Positions 45,029-58,803 of a DNA stretch of 64,000 nt are shown in pieces. The position numbers and the translations under genes are program-made. Positions within the stretch are counted from its first letter, which is position 1; the number at the start of each line of letters is the position of its first letter. The notes beneath the pieces are model-generated. The model saw nothing but the letters and a program-made list of their open reading frames with translations, was not told the origin of the DNA and did not search any database. The stretch is from Bradyrhizobium murdochi (GTDB taxonomy: Bacteria; Pseudomonadota; Alphaproteobacteria; Rhizobiales; Xanthobacteraceae): the NCBI RefSeq assembly GCF_000472965.1, contig NZ_AXAU01000004.1, positions 261,414-325,413 on the forward strand, given 5' to 3'.

Positions 45029-47680
45029 ATGGTTGATACCAAAACGCCTGGCGACAAGACTTTGAGTGTTCCGACCAAGACCTTGACGCTGAAGCCGCGG
45101 GTCGAGACGGGCACTGTGCGCCAGAGCTTCAGCCATGGCCGGACCAAGCAGGTCGTGGTCGAAAAGCGTGGCAAGCGCCGCGTCGGCGGCGACGCGCCCA
45201 CCACTGAGACGCATGCGCCCGAGCCGGCCGCCGCCAAGGCGGCGCCCGCCGCAAAGGCCCCCCTCTCCCGCCCTGCGGCAACGCCGGGTGCCGCGCCGCG
45301 CGGCGGTTCGGGCGTGGTGCTGCGAACATTGACGGAAGACGAGCGTTCCGCCCGCGCCAGCGCGCTGGCCGACGCCAAGATGCGCGAAATCGAGGAGCGC
45401 CGTCTGGCCGAGGAAGAGGCCAAGCGCCGCGCCAGCCGTGAAGGCATCGAACAGGCCGAACGTGAGGCCGCCGAAGCCCGCCGCAAGGCCGAGGAAGAAC
45501 GGCACCGCCTGGAAGAGGAAGCCAAGCGCAAGGCCGAAGTCGAGGCCAAGAAGCGATTTGGCGAGACCGAGGCCAAGCCCGCGGCGACGCCGGCACCCGC
45601 CGCAGCGCGACCCGCCGCAGCCCGCCCAGCCGGCGCCCGGCCGGCGGCAGTGCCGCCCGCGCGTGCCCCGGGCGTTGCCGCCGACGGTTCCGATGAAGAC
45701 GAAGGTCCGCGTCAGGTTCGGCGCGGCCCCGGCGGCGCCATGCGCCCCGTAGCCGCTCCCAAGACCACCCATAAGCCGGGCCCGCAAAAGGAGCGCGGCC
45801 GCCTGACCGTGGTCACCGCGCTCAATGATGACGTGCGCGAGCGTTCGATCGCCTCGTTCCGCCGCCGCACCCAGCGCCTGAAAGGCCATGCCGCCAACGA
45901 GCCGAAGGAAAAGCTGGTCCGCGAGGTCACGATCCCGGAAGCGATCACGATCCAGGAACTCGCCAACCGCATGTCGGAGCGCGCGGTCGATGTCATCCGC
46001 CTGCTGATGAAGCAGGGCGCAATGCACAAGATCACCGACGTGATCGATGCCGATACCGCGCAGCTAATCGCCGAGGAACTGGGCCACACCGTCAAGCGCG
46101 TCGCGGCGTCCGACGTTGAAGAAGGCCTGTTCGACGTCGTCGACGATTCCACCGATACCGAGCCGCGCTCGCCGGTCGTCACCGTGATGGGCCATGTCGA
46201 TCACGGCAAGACCTCGCTGCTCGACGCGCTGCGCCATGCCAACGTGGTGTCGGGCGAAGCCGGCGGCATCACCCAGCATATCGGCGCCTATCAGGTGAGC
46301 TCGCCGGAAAGCGGCAAGAAGATCACCTTCATCGATACGCCCGGCCACGCCGCGTTCACCGCGATGCGTGCACGCGGCGCCAAGGTCACCGATATCGTGA
46401 TCCTGGTGGTGGCGGCCGATGACGGCGTCATGCCGCAGACGGTGGAGGCGATCAACCACGCCAAGGCGGCGAAGGTGCCGATGATCGTGGCGATCAACAA
46501 GATCGACAAGCCCGACGCCAAGCCGGAACGCGTGCGCACCGAGCTATTGCAGCACGAGGTTCAGGTAGAATCGTTCGGCGGTGAAGTCGTCGACGTCGAG
46601 GTTTCCGCCAAGAACAAGACCAATCTCGACAAGCTGCTCGAAATGATCGCGCTGCAGGCCGAGCTGCTCGACCTCAAAACCAATTCGGAACGGCCTGCCG
46701 AAGGCACCGTGATCGAAGCCAAGCTCGATCGCGGCCGCGGCCCGGTTGCGACCGTGCTGGTGCAGCGCGGCACGCTCAGGGTCGGCGACATCATCGTGGC
46801 CGGCGCCGAAATGGGCCGCGTCCGCGCGCTGATTTCGGACCAAGGCGAGAACATTGACGAGGCCGGACCTTCGGTGCCGGTCGAAGTGCTCGGCTTCAAC
46901 GGCCCGCCGGAAGCCGGCGACCGCCTTGCGGTGGTCGAGAACGAAGCCCGCGCCCGCCAGGTGACGAGCTATCGCGCCCACCAGAAGCGCGAGAACGCCG
47001 CCGCCTCGATTTCCGGCATGCGCGGCTCGCTCGAGCAGATGATGTCGCAGCTCAAGACCGCGGGCCGCAAGGAATTCCCGCTGATCGTCAAAGCCGACGT
47101 GCAGGGTTCGCTCGAAGCCATTTTGGGTTCGCTGGAAAAACTCGGCACCGACGAAGTCGCCGCGCGCATCCTGCACGCGGGTGTCGGCGGCATCTCCGAA
47201 TCCGACGTCACGCTGGCCGAAGGCTTTAATGCCGCGATCATCGGCTTTTCGGTGCGCGCCAACAAGGAAGCTGCCGCGGCCGCCAAGCGCAACGGCATCG
47301 AGATCCGCTACTACAACATCATCTACGATCTCGTCGACGACATCAAAAAGGCGATGTCCGGCCTGCTCGCGCCGACGCTGCGCGAAACCATGCTGGGCAA
47401 TGCGCAGATCCTGGAAGTGTTCAACATTTCCAAGGTCGGCAAGGTCGCCGGCTGCCGCGTCACCGACGGCACCGTGGAGCGCGGCGCCAATGTTCGCCTG
47501 ATCCGCGACAACGTCGTCGTGCACGAAGGCAAGCTTTCGACGCTGAAACGCTTCAAGGACGAAGTGAAGGAAGTGCAGTCCGGCCAGGAATGCGGCATGG
47601 CGTTCGAGAATTACGGCGACATGCGTGTCGGCGACGTCATCGAATGTTATCGCGTGGAGACGATCCAGCGCTCTCTGTAA
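45029..47680 (+). CDS. infB: Translation initiation factor IF-2
   Basis: 883 residues. The N-terminal third is an Ala/Glu/Arg-rich helix and Pro/Ala low-complexity region. G domain: G1 GHVDHGKT (about 388-395), G3 DTPGHAAF, G4 NKIDKP. C-terminal domains end [17 protein letters not shown], which binds initiator tRNA. It starts after GATTAGGACTGCTGA, without a strong ribosome site. Confidence 0.97.
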   Translation: MVDTKTPGDKTLSVPTKTLTLKPRVETGTVRQSFSHGRTKQVVVEKRGKRRVGGDAPTTETHAPEPAAAKAAPAAKAPLSRPAATPGAAPRGGSGVVLRTLTEDERSARASALADAKMREIEERRLAEEEAKRRASREGIEQAEREAAEARRKAEEERHRLEEEAKRKAEVEAKKRFGETEAKPAATPAPAAARPAAARPAGARPAAVPPARAPGVAADGSDEDEGPRQVRRGPGGAMRPVAAPKTTHKPGPQKERGRLTVVTALNDDVRERSIASFRRRTQRLKGHAANEPKEKLVREVTIPEAITIQELANRMSERAVDVIRLLMKQGAMHKITDVIDADTAQLIAEELGHTVKRVAASDVEEGLFDVVDDSTDTEPRSPVVTVMGHVDHGKTSLLDALRHANVVSGEAGGITQHIGAYQVSSPESGKKITFIDTPGHAAFTAMRARGAKVTDIVILVVAADDGVMPQTVEAINHAKAAKVPMIVAINKIDKPDAKPERVRTELLQHEVQVESFGGEVVDVEVSAKNKTNLDKLLEMIALQAELLDLKTNSERPAEGTVIEAKLDRGRGPVATVLVQRGTLRVGDIIVAGAEMGRVRALISDQGENIDEAGPSVPVEVLGFNGPPEAGDRLAVVENEARARQVTSYRAHQKRENAAASISGMRGSLEQMMSQLKTAGRKEFPLIVKADVQGSLEAILGSLEKLGTDEVAARILHAGVGGISESDVTLAEGFNAAIIGFSVRANKEAAAAAKRNGIEIRYYNIIYDLVDDIKKAMSGLLAPTLRETMLGNAQILEVFNISKVGKVAGCRVTDGTVERGANVRLIRDNVVVHEGKLSTLKRFKDEVKEVQSGQECGMAFENYGDMRVGDVIECYRVETIQRSL

Positions 47681-47720
47681 GTCCAAGTCTTACGAAGAGC
47701 TTGGAATTTTGAACTAAAAC

Positions 47721-47833
47721 CGTCATGCCCCGCCTTGTGCGCAATTGCGCCCGAGGGCGGGGCATCCAGTAGTCACCGCAACTAACGTTGAGCACGGAAT
47801 ACGTCATCACCCGCTTTCGCGGGTGATGACGGC
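47721..47833. repeat. Palindromic repeat between infB and rbfA
   Basis: Hairpins CATGCCCCGC...GCGGGGCATCCAGTAG and TCATCACCCGC/GCGGGTGATGA. Same family as 10443-10563 and 58656-58790. It splits the otherwise tight operon, so part of the infB transcript may end or be processed here. Confidence 0.75.
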
Positions 47834-47849
47834 AATTGGGATTTCGACA

Positions 47850-48263
47850 ATGCCCCGCCACCACAGCAAGGGTTCCGCTCCCGGCGGCTCGCAACGACAG
47901 TTGCGCGTCGGCGAAACGGTGCGCCATGCGGTCGCCGATATTCTGTCGCACGGTAACGTGCACGATCCCGACCTCGAAGGCCACATCATCACCGTTCCCG
48001 AGGTGCGAATGTCGCCGGACCTTAAACTCGCGACGATTTACGTGATGCCGCTCGGTGGACGCGACACCGACGTCGTGATTGCGGCGCTCGAACGCAACAA
48101 GAAATTCCTGCGCGGCGAGATCGCGCATCGCGTTAACTTAAAATTTGCTCCCGACCTTCGCTTTCGCGTCGACGAACGATTCGACGAAGCGGAACGGATC
48201 GAGAAATTACTGCGAACACCTGCGGTGCAAAGGGACCTCGCACCCGATTCGGACGACAAGTGA
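47850..48263 (+). CDS. rbfA: Ribosome-binding factor A
   Basis: 137 residues from ATG 47850; upstream residues in the open frame are repeat-derived. KH-like fold with [40 protein letters not shown] and [18 protein letters not shown]. Needed for 16S 5'-end maturation in cold. Overlaps truB start (GTGATG). Confidence 0.94.
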   Translation: MPRHHSKGSAPGGSQRQLRVGETVRHAVADILSHGNVHDPDLEGHIITVPEVRMSPDLKLATIYVMPLGGRDTDVVIAALERNKKFLRGEIAHRVNLKFAPDLRFRVDERFDEAERIEKLLRTPAVQRDLAPDSDDK

Positions 48264-49417
48264 TGGTTACGACCACTGCCAACCGCGCGATCGAGCAGCA
48301 AACTGCCGAGTCGCACGACGCTGAAAAAAATAATTTTTCCGATTCACGCAACGATGGTGAACGCCGCGTCGACAACGGCGAACGCCGCGCGGACGATAGT
48401 AATCGCCGCGACAACAACGATCCGCGCCATACCAAACAGCCGCGCCAGAACAACCAGCCGCGACGCGACAAGCGCGACGTTCATGGCTGGGTGATTCTCG
48501 ACAAGCCGATCGGCATGACCTCGACGCACGCGGTTGCCCTTCTCAAGCGCCTGTTCCAGGCCAAGCGGGCCGGCCATGCCGGCACGCTCGATCCGCTGGC
48601 GTCCGGCGGCCTGCCGATCGCGCTCGGCGAGGCCACCAAGACGGTTCCGTTCGTGATGGACGGCCGCAAGCGCTACCGCTTCACGGTCGCCTGGGGCGAG
48701 GAGCGCGACACCGACGATACCGAGGGGCGGGTGACCCAGAGCAGCGAACTCCGCCCGTCAGCGGACGCGATCCGGGCCCTGCTGCCCCAGTTCACCGGGC
48801 TGATCGAGCAGATCCCGCCGCAATATTCGGCGATCAAGGTCCAGGGCGAGCGCGCCTATGACCTGGCGCGGGATGGCGAAACCTTCGAATTGAAGCCCCG
48901 GCCGGTCGAGATTCACGAATTAACCCTTGTAGAACATGGAGATAACGGTCAATCCGTGTTCGAGGCGGAGTGTGGCAAGGGCACCTATGTCCGGGCACTG
49001 GCCCGCGATATCGGCCGGATTCTGGGCTGTTTCGGCCATATCTGCGCGTTGCGGCGGACGGTGGTTGGCCCGTTCCGCGAAACGGACATGATTCCGCTGG
49101 AAGAGTTGGAGGCTTTGTGCAATAGAGCCGCGTCTGGCGAGGGAAGCCTCGCCGACGCGCTTTTGCCCGTTGAGACCGCGCTGGACGACATCCCGGCACT
49201 GGCCGTCACACGGGCTGATGCGGCAAGGCTCCACAGGGGCCAGGCCGTTTTGTTGCGCGGACGGGATGCGCCCAATAGTAGCGGCACAGTCTATGTCACG
49301 GTGGCAGGCCGCCTTTTGGCGCTTGCCGAGATTGGCAATGGCGAACTCATCCCCAAGCGCGTGTTCAACCTGACCGGGCTGACTGCCAGTCCCGGTCGCA
49401 GCAATGAGAGAGTTTGA
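48263..49417 (+). CDS. truB: tRNA pseudouridine-55 synthase with Asn/Arg/Asp-rich N-terminal extension
   Basis: 384 residues from ATG 48263 (GTG 48260 just upstream). Catalytic domain from about residue 70: [19 protein letters not shown], catalytic Asp in [49 protein letters not shown], then [12 protein letters not shown]. The first 70 residues are low-complexity, with repeats such as [15 protein letters not shown], longer than in E. coli. RNA contact by the tail is inference. Confidence 0.93.
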   Translation: MVTTTANRAIEQQTAESHDAEKNNFSDSRNDGERRVDNGERRADDSNRRDNNDPRHTKQPRQNNQPRRDKRDVHGWVILDKPIGMTSTHAVALLKRLFQAKRAGHAGTLDPLASGGLPIALGEATKTVPFVMDGRKRYRFTVAWGEERDTDDTEGRVTQSSELRPSADAIRALLPQFTGLIEQIPPQYSAIKVQGERAYDLARDGETFELKPRPVEIHELTLVEHGDNGQSVFEAECGKGTYVRALARDIGRILGCFGHICALRRTVVGPFRETDMIPLEELEALCNRAASGEGSLADALLPVETALDDIPALAVTRADAARLHRGQAVLLRGRDAPNSSGTVYVTVAGRLLALAEIGNGELIPKRVFNLTGLTASPGRSNERV

Positions 49418-49419
49418 CG

Positions 49420-49689
49420 ATGTCGATTACCGCCGAACGTAAAGCGGAAGTCATCAAGACGAATGCCACCAAAGCCGGCGACACCGGCTCGCCCGAGGTC
49501 CAGGTTGCGATCCTGTCGGAACGCATCAACAATCTCACGGGCCACTTCAAGACCCACGTGAAGGACAATCATTCACGCCGCGGCCTCCTGAAGCTCGTGT
49601 CGACGCGCCGCTCGCTTCTCGACTACATCAAGAAGAAGGACGAGGCGCGTTACAAGGCGTTGCTCGAAAAGCATAACATTCGCCGTTGA
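49420..49689 (+). CDS. rpsO: 30S ribosomal protein S15
   Basis: 89 residues from ATG 49420, the normal length. [27 protein letters not shown] and [23 protein letters not shown] are the rRNA-binding core. It begins 3 bases after truB and precedes pnp as in most bacteria. Confidence 0.97.
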   Translation: MSITAERKAEVIKTNATKAGDTGSPEVQVAILSERINNLTGHFKTHVKDNHSRRGLLKLVSTRRSLLDYIKKKDEARYKALLEKHNIRR

Positions 49690-49700
49690 TTTGAGTGTAC

Positions 49701-49721
49701 GCGCGCGCAGTTTGCGCGCGC
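49701..49721 (+). terminator. GC hairpin after rpsO
   Basis: Perfect stem GCGCGCGCA / TGCGCGCGC with a 3-base loop, then TTTC. Likely partial terminator or RNA-processing site between rpsO and pnp. Confidence 0.6.
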
Positions 49722-49887
49722 TTTCGCATGATTTTCCGAAGAAGCGGACTCCAGTTTTTGGAGGCGATCATGCGCAAGGAGCATCATCCGACAAGGATCG
49801 TGCTCGACAAACGTCCAGCAGCAATCCGGCCGCTGGACAGGGCAAGGTGCCCATGACTGCCGGGAGGATGGACGCCATCCGAAAGAT

Positions 49888-49961
49888 AAAGACCATGGCA
49901 GGATCGCCGGATGCTGATCTCATGTTGCGATCAGCGTCCCGCAATCTTGCGCATGGTCTTT
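49888..49961 (+). ncRNA. Long near-perfect hairpin in the pnp leader
   Basis: The outer arms AAAGACCATG (49888-49897) and CATGGTCTTT (49952-49961) and inner arms GCTGATC (49913-49919) and GATCAGC (49929-49935) are joined by further pairs to give one stem of about 30 pairs with a 9-base loop and a few bulges. It ends 47 bases before pnp and is followed by GTGTTTTTG. A long duplex in this place is what E. coli uses for RNase III/PNPase autoregulation; the same function is inferred here. Confidence 0.6.
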
Positions 49962-50008
49962 GTGTTTTTGGGCTCCGCTCTCTCGTGAACCCATGAAAGA
50001 AGACCACT

Positions 50009-52165
<2,157 letters not shown>

Positions 52166-52189
52166 GGCATCGCTAAAATGTGAACAAAA

Positions 52190-52215
52190 GGGCGGCCGAA
52201 CGGTCGCCCTTTTTT
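52190..52215 (+). terminator. Intrinsic terminator of pnp
   Basis: Stem GGGCGGCCG / CGGTCGCCC with a two-base loop written as a 9-bp stem with one G-T pair, then TTTTTT, preceded by AAAA. Close to the pnp stop. Confidence 0.9.
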
Positions 52216-52394
52216 GTTGGCGGCCTGAGTTACACTGCCAGGACCGCGCGGCACCTGTGCGATTCCGTCGCAGGGTTATGAGGAAAGAAAACGAAACCCG
52301 ATCGCGCCCCTCTCCCGTAACTTGCCGCGCGCAGCGGCCTGCGGCGTTACGTCCAACATATTCACCAGGCTCACCTACAGGTAAGGAGAATTCG

Positions 52395-53141
52395 ATGTCA
52401 TCCATGTCCCGACGCCATTTGATGTTTGCTGCAACCGGTATCGCGGCCGTGGCTGCAGCCCCACGTCTGGTCTTCGCGCAGGCCGCCGCTCCCGCCCCGG
52501 CCGCCGCCCCAACCGGGCCGTTCACGCTGCCGCCGCTGACCTATCCGACCAATGCGTTCGAGCCCCACATCGACGCCAAGACGATGGAAATCCACCATGG
52601 CAAGCACCATGCAGCCTATGTCGCCAACATCAACAACGTCGCCAAGACCAATCCGCAATTGGGGACGGCGAAGATCGAAGACGTGCTCGGCAACCTGAAT
52701 GCGCTCGACGACAGCATCAAGTTCACCGTGCGCAACAATCTCGGTGGCCACGCCAACCACACCATGTTCTGGGAAATCATGGGCCCGAACGGCGGCAAGC
52801 CGGAGGGCGAGGTGCTGGCGGCGATCGATCGCGATCTCGGCGGCATGGAAAAATTCCAGAACGATTTTAATGCTGCCGGCGGGCGCCAGTTCGGCTCGGG
52901 CTGGGTGTTCGTGACGGTGGGCAAGGACGGCAAGCTTGCGATCGAAACCCGTCCGAACCAGGACAATCCGATGATGGACGGCAAGCGCGCCCTGATGGGC
53001 AACGACGTCTGGGAGCACGCTTATTACCTGAACTACCAGAACCGCCGCGCGGATTATCTGAAAGCGTGGTGGAATACGGTGAACTGGGCCAAGATCGCGG
53101 AGCGTTATGCCGCGGCGAAGGCCGGTACACTCGGCGTTTGA
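52395..53141 (+). CDS. Tat-exported Fe/Mn superoxide dismutase
   Basis: 248 residues from ATG 52395, with AAGGAGA upstream. The N-terminus MSSMSRRHLMFAATGIAAVAA has a twin-arginine motif (SRRHLMF) and a signal region ending AQAAAP. The mature enzyme has the metal ligands of Fe/Mn-SOD: HHGKHHAAY, HANHTMFW, and DVWEHAYYLNYQN. It converts superoxide to peroxide and oxygen outside the cytoplasm. The katG and oxyR genes next to it handle peroxide. Gene symbol not assigned because the export form differs from plain sodB. Confidence 0.92.
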   Translation: MSSMSRRHLMFAATGIAAVAAAPRLVFAQAAAPAPAAAPTGPFTLPPLTYPTNAFEPHIDAKTMEIHHGKHHAAYVANINNVAKTNPQLGTAKIEDVLGNLNALDDSIKFTVRNNLGGHANHTMFWEIMGPNGGKPEGEVLAAIDRDLGGMEKFQNDFNAAGGRQFGSGWVFVTVGKDGKLAIETRPNQDNPMMDGKRALMGNDVWEHAYYLNYQNRRADYLKAWWNTVNWAKIAERYAAAKAGTLGV

Positions 53142-53182
53142 GCGCATCCCAAGTGAAATCCCAGTGAAATCTCATGTGAAAA

Positions 53183-53208
53183 GGGCGGCCTCTCGGCCGC
53201 CCTTTTTT
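53183..53208 (+). terminator. Intrinsic terminator between the dismutase gene and katG
   Basis: Perfect stem GGGCGGCC / GGCCGCCC, loop TCTC, then TTTTTT on the plus strand and AAAA before it. Serves the dismutase gene and possibly katG from the other side. Confidence 0.9.
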
Positions 53209-53235
53209 GTTTTCCGGATAGCTCTCTTGTCAGGA

Positions 53236-55431
<2,196 letters not shown>

Positions 55432-55458
55432 CTAAGCAGTGCCTTCCATCAGGTGAAG

Positions 55459-55492
55459 TTGATTTTAATGATCGATACGATAAGATATTCTG
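55459..55492 (+). promoter_or_regulatory. oxyR promoter region with three GATA repeats
   Basis: TTGATT (55459) and TAAGAT (55481) with a 16-base spacer form a candidate promoter whose start would fall at about the oxyR ATG. GATA occurs three times at 5-base steps (55474, 55479, 55484). No purine-rich ribosome site is visible. OxyR could bind here, but no full ATAG-N7-CTAT site was found. Confidence 0.4.
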
Positions 55493-56431
55493 ATGCTACA
55501 GATCACGCTCCGACAGCTCCGCTACTTCGATGCGCTGGCGCGTCACGGCCATTTCGGACGCGCCGCAGACGAGTGTTCAATCTCGCAGCCGGCGCTGTCG
55601 ATGCAAATCAAGGAAATGGAAGAGGTCCTGGGCGGCGTGCTGCTGGAACGAAGCGCGCGACAGGTGACGCTGACGAAATTCGGCGAAGAGATCGTCCAGC
55701 GTGTCCGCGACATCCTGCGCTCGGTCGATGAACTCGGAGATTTTGCCCGTGCCTCGCGTGACCGGCTCGCAGGGCGCTTACGCATCGGCATGATTCCGAC
55801 GATTGCGCCCTATCTTTTGCCGAAGGTGATCGAGCATCTCGCGCGCCTGCATCCGGAGCTCGACATTCACGTCCGTGAGACGCTAACGCCGAAGCTGATC
55901 AAGGAAGTTGTCGAGGGCCGGCTCGATACCGCGATCGTTGCGCTGCCGGTGTCGGAGCCTTCGCTGACCGAGGTCGCGTGTTTTTCCGAGAATTTCCTGC
56001 TGGTGCGGCCGGGCGAGGATGAGGGCACGCCGGTGCCGAGCCACGACACGTTGCGCGAAATGCGGCTCTTGCTGCTCGAGGAGGGCCACTGCTTCCGCGA
56101 ACAGGCGCTGTCGTTCTGTAACATGCAGTCCTCGCCGCCGCGGGAAGTCCTGGACGCGAGCTCGCTGTCGACACTCGTGCAAATGGTCGGCGCCGGCATC
56201 GGCGTCACCCTGATTCCGGAAATGGCGGTCGCGGTGGAAACCCGCTCGGCGCCGGTCTCCGTCGCCCGCTTCAGGAATCCGCAGCCGTCGCGAACCATCG
56301 GCATGGTCTGGCGCAAGACGAGCCCGCTCGCCGGACAGCTCCAGCAAATCTCCGAAGTGGTCTGCCTCGCCGCCGACGCATTGCGCGAACAGCGCAAGAC
56401 GGGATCGTCATCACGGAAAGCGCGGGCCTGA
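55493..56431 (+). CDS. oxyR: Hydrogen peroxide sensor OxyR (LysR family)
   Basis: 312 residues. N-terminal LysR helix-turn-helix LRQLRYFDALARHGHFGRAADECSISQPALSMQIKE. The substrate domain carries the redox cysteines Cys200 and Cys209 (EEGHCFREQALSFCN), matching Cys199 and Cys208 of E. coli OxyR. When oxidised it activates katG, encoded divergently 103 bp away. Confidence 0.94.
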   Translation: MLQITLRQLRYFDALARHGHFGRAADECSISQPALSMQIKEMEEVLGGVLLERSARQVTLTKFGEEIVQRVRDILRSVDELGDFARASRDRLAGRLRIGMIPTIAPYLLPKVIEHLARLHPELDIHVRETLTPKLIKEVVEGRLDTAIVALPVSEPSLTEVACFSENFLLVRPGEDEGTPVPSHDTLREMRLLLLEEGHCFREQALSFCNMQSSPPREVLDASSLSTLVQMVGAGIGVTLIPEMAVAVETRSAPVSVARFRNPQPSRTIGMVWRKTSPLAGQLQQISEVVCLAADALREQRKTGSSSRKARA

Positions 56432-56460
56432 CGAGCCGGGCATCTTGGGAGACGTCGACC

Positions 56461-56916
56461 ATGTCACAACCGATCATCCGCCTCGCCCGCGCCGACGAGT
56501 ACGATGAGGTCGCCCGCATCTGGATGGAGAGCTGGGTCTCGACCGGATTGGAGGATGCCAGCGATGCCCTGCTAGCAAAGTTGCGCGCGCGTGTCCCGAT
56601 GGAGGTGGAGAAGGGCTGGAGCCTTTACGTCGCCGACGACAACGGGAAATTGGCGGCGATGCTCGCGTTGCATCTTTCAGATCGCTATCTCGACCAGTTG
56701 TTCGTCGCACCGGAATATCAGGGCAACAGCGTCGGACGCCAACTACTCGCCTTTACGCGCAAACATCTGCCGGACGAAATCTGGCTGCGCTGCGTGCGAG
56801 AGAACGAAAAGGCCTGGCGCTGGTACGAGCGCGAGGGCTTTGTGTTCGAGAAGGAAGAGGTCGAACCGATGACCGGCCGCTTCATGAAATATTATCGCTG
56901 GCGAAAATCGGCGTGA
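56461..56916 (+). CDS. GNAT-family N-acetyltransferase
   Basis: 151 residues. IRLARADEYDEVARIWMESW is the N-terminal GNAT strand and helix; DQLFVAPEYQGNSVGRQLLAF is the acetyl-CoA loop (Q-G-x-x-x-G-x), and RENEKAWRWYEREGFVFEKEE the final motif. Substrate unknown. Starts 29 bases after oxyR on the same strand, possibly one transcript. Confidence 0.88.
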   Translation: MSQPIIRLARADEYDEVARIWMESWVSTGLEDASDALLAKLRARVPMEVEKGWSLYVADDNGKLAAMLALHLSDRYLDQLFVAPEYQGNSVGRQLLAFTRKHLPDEIWLRCVRENEKAWRWYEREGFVFEKEEVEPMTGRFMKYYRWRKSA

Positions 56917-57083
56917 AGGCCATCGCTCGGCTTGCGGACGGGGCCTGCATGCTGCGCGAAATGAAGTTGACCAACATATCGTTGGAGCACGGCTCGTTAG
57001 TTCCAGGCGTAGTGCGTTGCCAATTCGCGGTAGACGCGCAATGAACAAGCGCTGTTCGTCCACGTCGAAGAAAGGTTCGTCCC

Positions 57084-57680
57084 ATGATCCAACTCTACTG
57101 GTCGCCGCGCTCCCGCTCGTTCTCCGCGATCTGGCTGCTGGAAGAAGCCGGGCTGCCTTATGAGCGCGTGCTCACCGACATCACCACGGGCGCGCAGAAG
57201 GCGCCGGAGTATCTAGCGATCAATCCGATGGGCAAGGTGCCGGGATTGAAGGACGGCGACGCCGCGCTCGGAGAAGCGGCCGCGATCTGCGCCTACATCG
57301 CCGACCGCTATCCGGAAACCGACCTTGCGCCGGCCGCCACCGATCCGCTGCGCGCAAGATATCTGCAGTGGCTGTTCTTCTCGCCGAGCTGCATCGAACC
57401 GGCGCTGATCCAGCTCTTCACGAAGCTGGAGGTGCCGTCGAGCACGGCGTCATGGGGCAGTGCGACCCAGACGTTCGACGTGCTCGATGCCGCCCTGCAG
57501 AAGGGCCCCTGGATTCTCGGAGAGAAATTCTCCGCCGCCGACATCATGCTCGGCTCGGGGCTGAATTTCGCGGTGCGGATGTTCAAGATGGTGCCGCCAC
57601 GGCCGTCATTCGACGCTTATATCGACCGCTGCGCGGCGCGTCCGGCCTTCCAGCGCGCGGAGAAGATCGCGGCGGGGTGA
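57084..57680 (+). CDS. Glutathione S-transferase
   Basis: 198 residues. N-terminal thioredoxin-like domain: YWSPRSRSFSAIWLLEEAGLPYE with a Ser at the usual catalytic position, the cis-Pro in MGKVPGLKDGDA, and EAAAICAYIADRYPE. C-terminal helical domain with FSAADIMLGSGL. It may detoxify electrophiles or peroxides, which suits the neighbourhood of katG and oxyR. Confidence 0.9.
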   Translation: MIQLYWSPRSRSFSAIWLLEEAGLPYERVLTDITTGAQKAPEYLAINPMGKVPGLKDGDAALGEAAAICAYIADRYPETDLAPAATDPLRARYLQWLFFSPSCIEPALIQLFTKLEVPSSTASWGSATQTFDVLDAALQKGPWILGEKFSAADIMLGSGLNFAVRMFKMVPPRPSFDAYIDRCAARPAFQRAEKIAAG

Positions 57681-57710
57681 GGCGCCGCCGTTGTCGTCAC
57701 CCGCGAAGAT

Positions 57711-57806
57711 CGTAGGGTGGGCAAAGGCGCACTTGCGCCGTGCCCACCATCTATCGCCAGACCTTCTCCTGAATGGTGGGCACGCTGCGCTCTGCCCACC
57801 GTACGG
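57711..57806. repeat. Palindromic repeat (CGTAGGGTGGGCAAAGGCGC...GCCCACC)
   Basis: GTAGGGTGGGCAAAGGCGCA, then TTGCGCCGTGCCCACCAT, a spacer, then GGTGGGCACGC...TGCCCACC. Another copy is at 61461-61554 in direct orientation. It separates the convergent glutathione transferase and fabI genes. Confidence 0.8.
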
Positions 57807-57830
57807 ACCGACTCCATCCGGGCTACAATC

Positions 57831-58631
57831 CTACTCGCCCTTCAGCTCTTCGGGCCGCGGCATCGAGATCACGTTGTAACCGGAATCGACGTAGTGGATT
57901 TCGCCGGTAACGCCGGTCGAAAGGTCGGACAACAAATAGAGCGCCGAGTTGCCGAGTTCGTCCAGCGTTACTCCACGCCCGAGCGGCGAATGCTTCTGCA
58001 TGAACGCAAACATCGCACGAGAATCGCCGATGACCGCTCCTGCAAGGGTTCGCACGGGGCCGGCCGAGATCGAGTTAACACGAATTTTTCGCCCACCGAA
58101 ATCGGCCGCGAGATAGCGCACCGAAGCTTCCAGCGCGGCCTTGATCACTCCCATGACATTGTAGTTCGGCATCACGCGGGTGGAGCCGCCGAACGTCAGG
58201 GTAATGATCGAGCCCCCCGATTCGGGCATCAGATCGGCAGCACGCTTCGCCGTCTCGGTGAAGGAAAAGCACGAGATGACCATCGAACGGGAAAAATTCT
58301 CGCGCGTCGTGTCGGCATAGCGGCCGCGAAGTTCGTCCTTGTCGGTGAAGCCGATGGCATGGACAAGAAAATCCAGATGGCCCCACTTGGCTCGCAGAGT
58401 TTCGAACACCGCATCAACGCTGGCGATATCTTCGACATCGCAAGGCAACACGATGTCGGCGTTCAGCGATTGCGCCAGCGGCTTGACGCGCTTGCCGAGC
58501 GCCTCGCCCTGATAGGTGAAGGCGAGTTCGGCGCCCTGCGCGTGAAGCGTCTTGGCGATCCCCCAGGCGATCGAATGATCATTGGCGACGCCCATGATCA
58601 GCCCCCGCTTTCCCTTCATCAGGTCTTGCAT
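57831..58631 (-). CDS. fabI: Enoyl-[acyl-carrier-protein] reductase FabI
   Basis: 266 residues from ATG 58631 (MQDLMKGKRGLIMGV); further in-frame starts exist upstream and at 58619. Short-chain dehydrogenase fold with the NADH loop GLIMGVANDHSIAWGIA, and the Tyr-x6-Lys active site in PNYNVMGVIKAALEAS. It reduces the enoyl double bond in fatty-acid elongation. Next in order fabI, fabB, fabA, as in other Rhizobiales. Confidence 0.95.
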   Translation of the reverse strand: MQDLMKGKRGLIMGVANDHSIAWGIAKTLHAQGAELAFTYQGEALGKRVKPLAQSLNADIVLPCDVEDIASVDAVFETLRAKWGHLDFLVHAIGFTDKDELRGRYADTTRENFSRSMVISCFSFTETAKRAADLMPESGGSIITLTFGGSTRVMPNYNVMGVIKAALEASVRYLAADFGGRKIRVNSISAGPVRTLAGAVIGDSRAMFAFMQKHSPLGRGVTLDELGNSALYLLSDLSTGVTGEIHYVDSGYNVISMPRPEELKGE

Positions 58632-58655
58632 TCGCCTACGCTCCACTCATTTCGT

Positions 58656-58790
58656 TGATGACATCACCCGCGAAGGCGGGTGATCCAGTAATGCGAGGAT
58701 CAGAGATTATCACGAGCGCCGCGGCGTACTGGATGCCCCGACGGAGCCTCTCATGGCTCGCCGAAGGCGAGACCCGGTGGCGGGCATGAC
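58656..58790. repeat. Palindromic repeat between fabI and fabB
   Basis: ATCACCCGC...GCGGGTGATCCAGTA, then GCCGCGGCGTACTGGATGCCCC, and GGCGGGCATGAC. Reverse relative of the repeat at 10443-10563. Separates fabI from fabB by 170 bases. Confidence 0.8.
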
Positions 58791-58803
58791 AACCAATTAA
58801 AAG

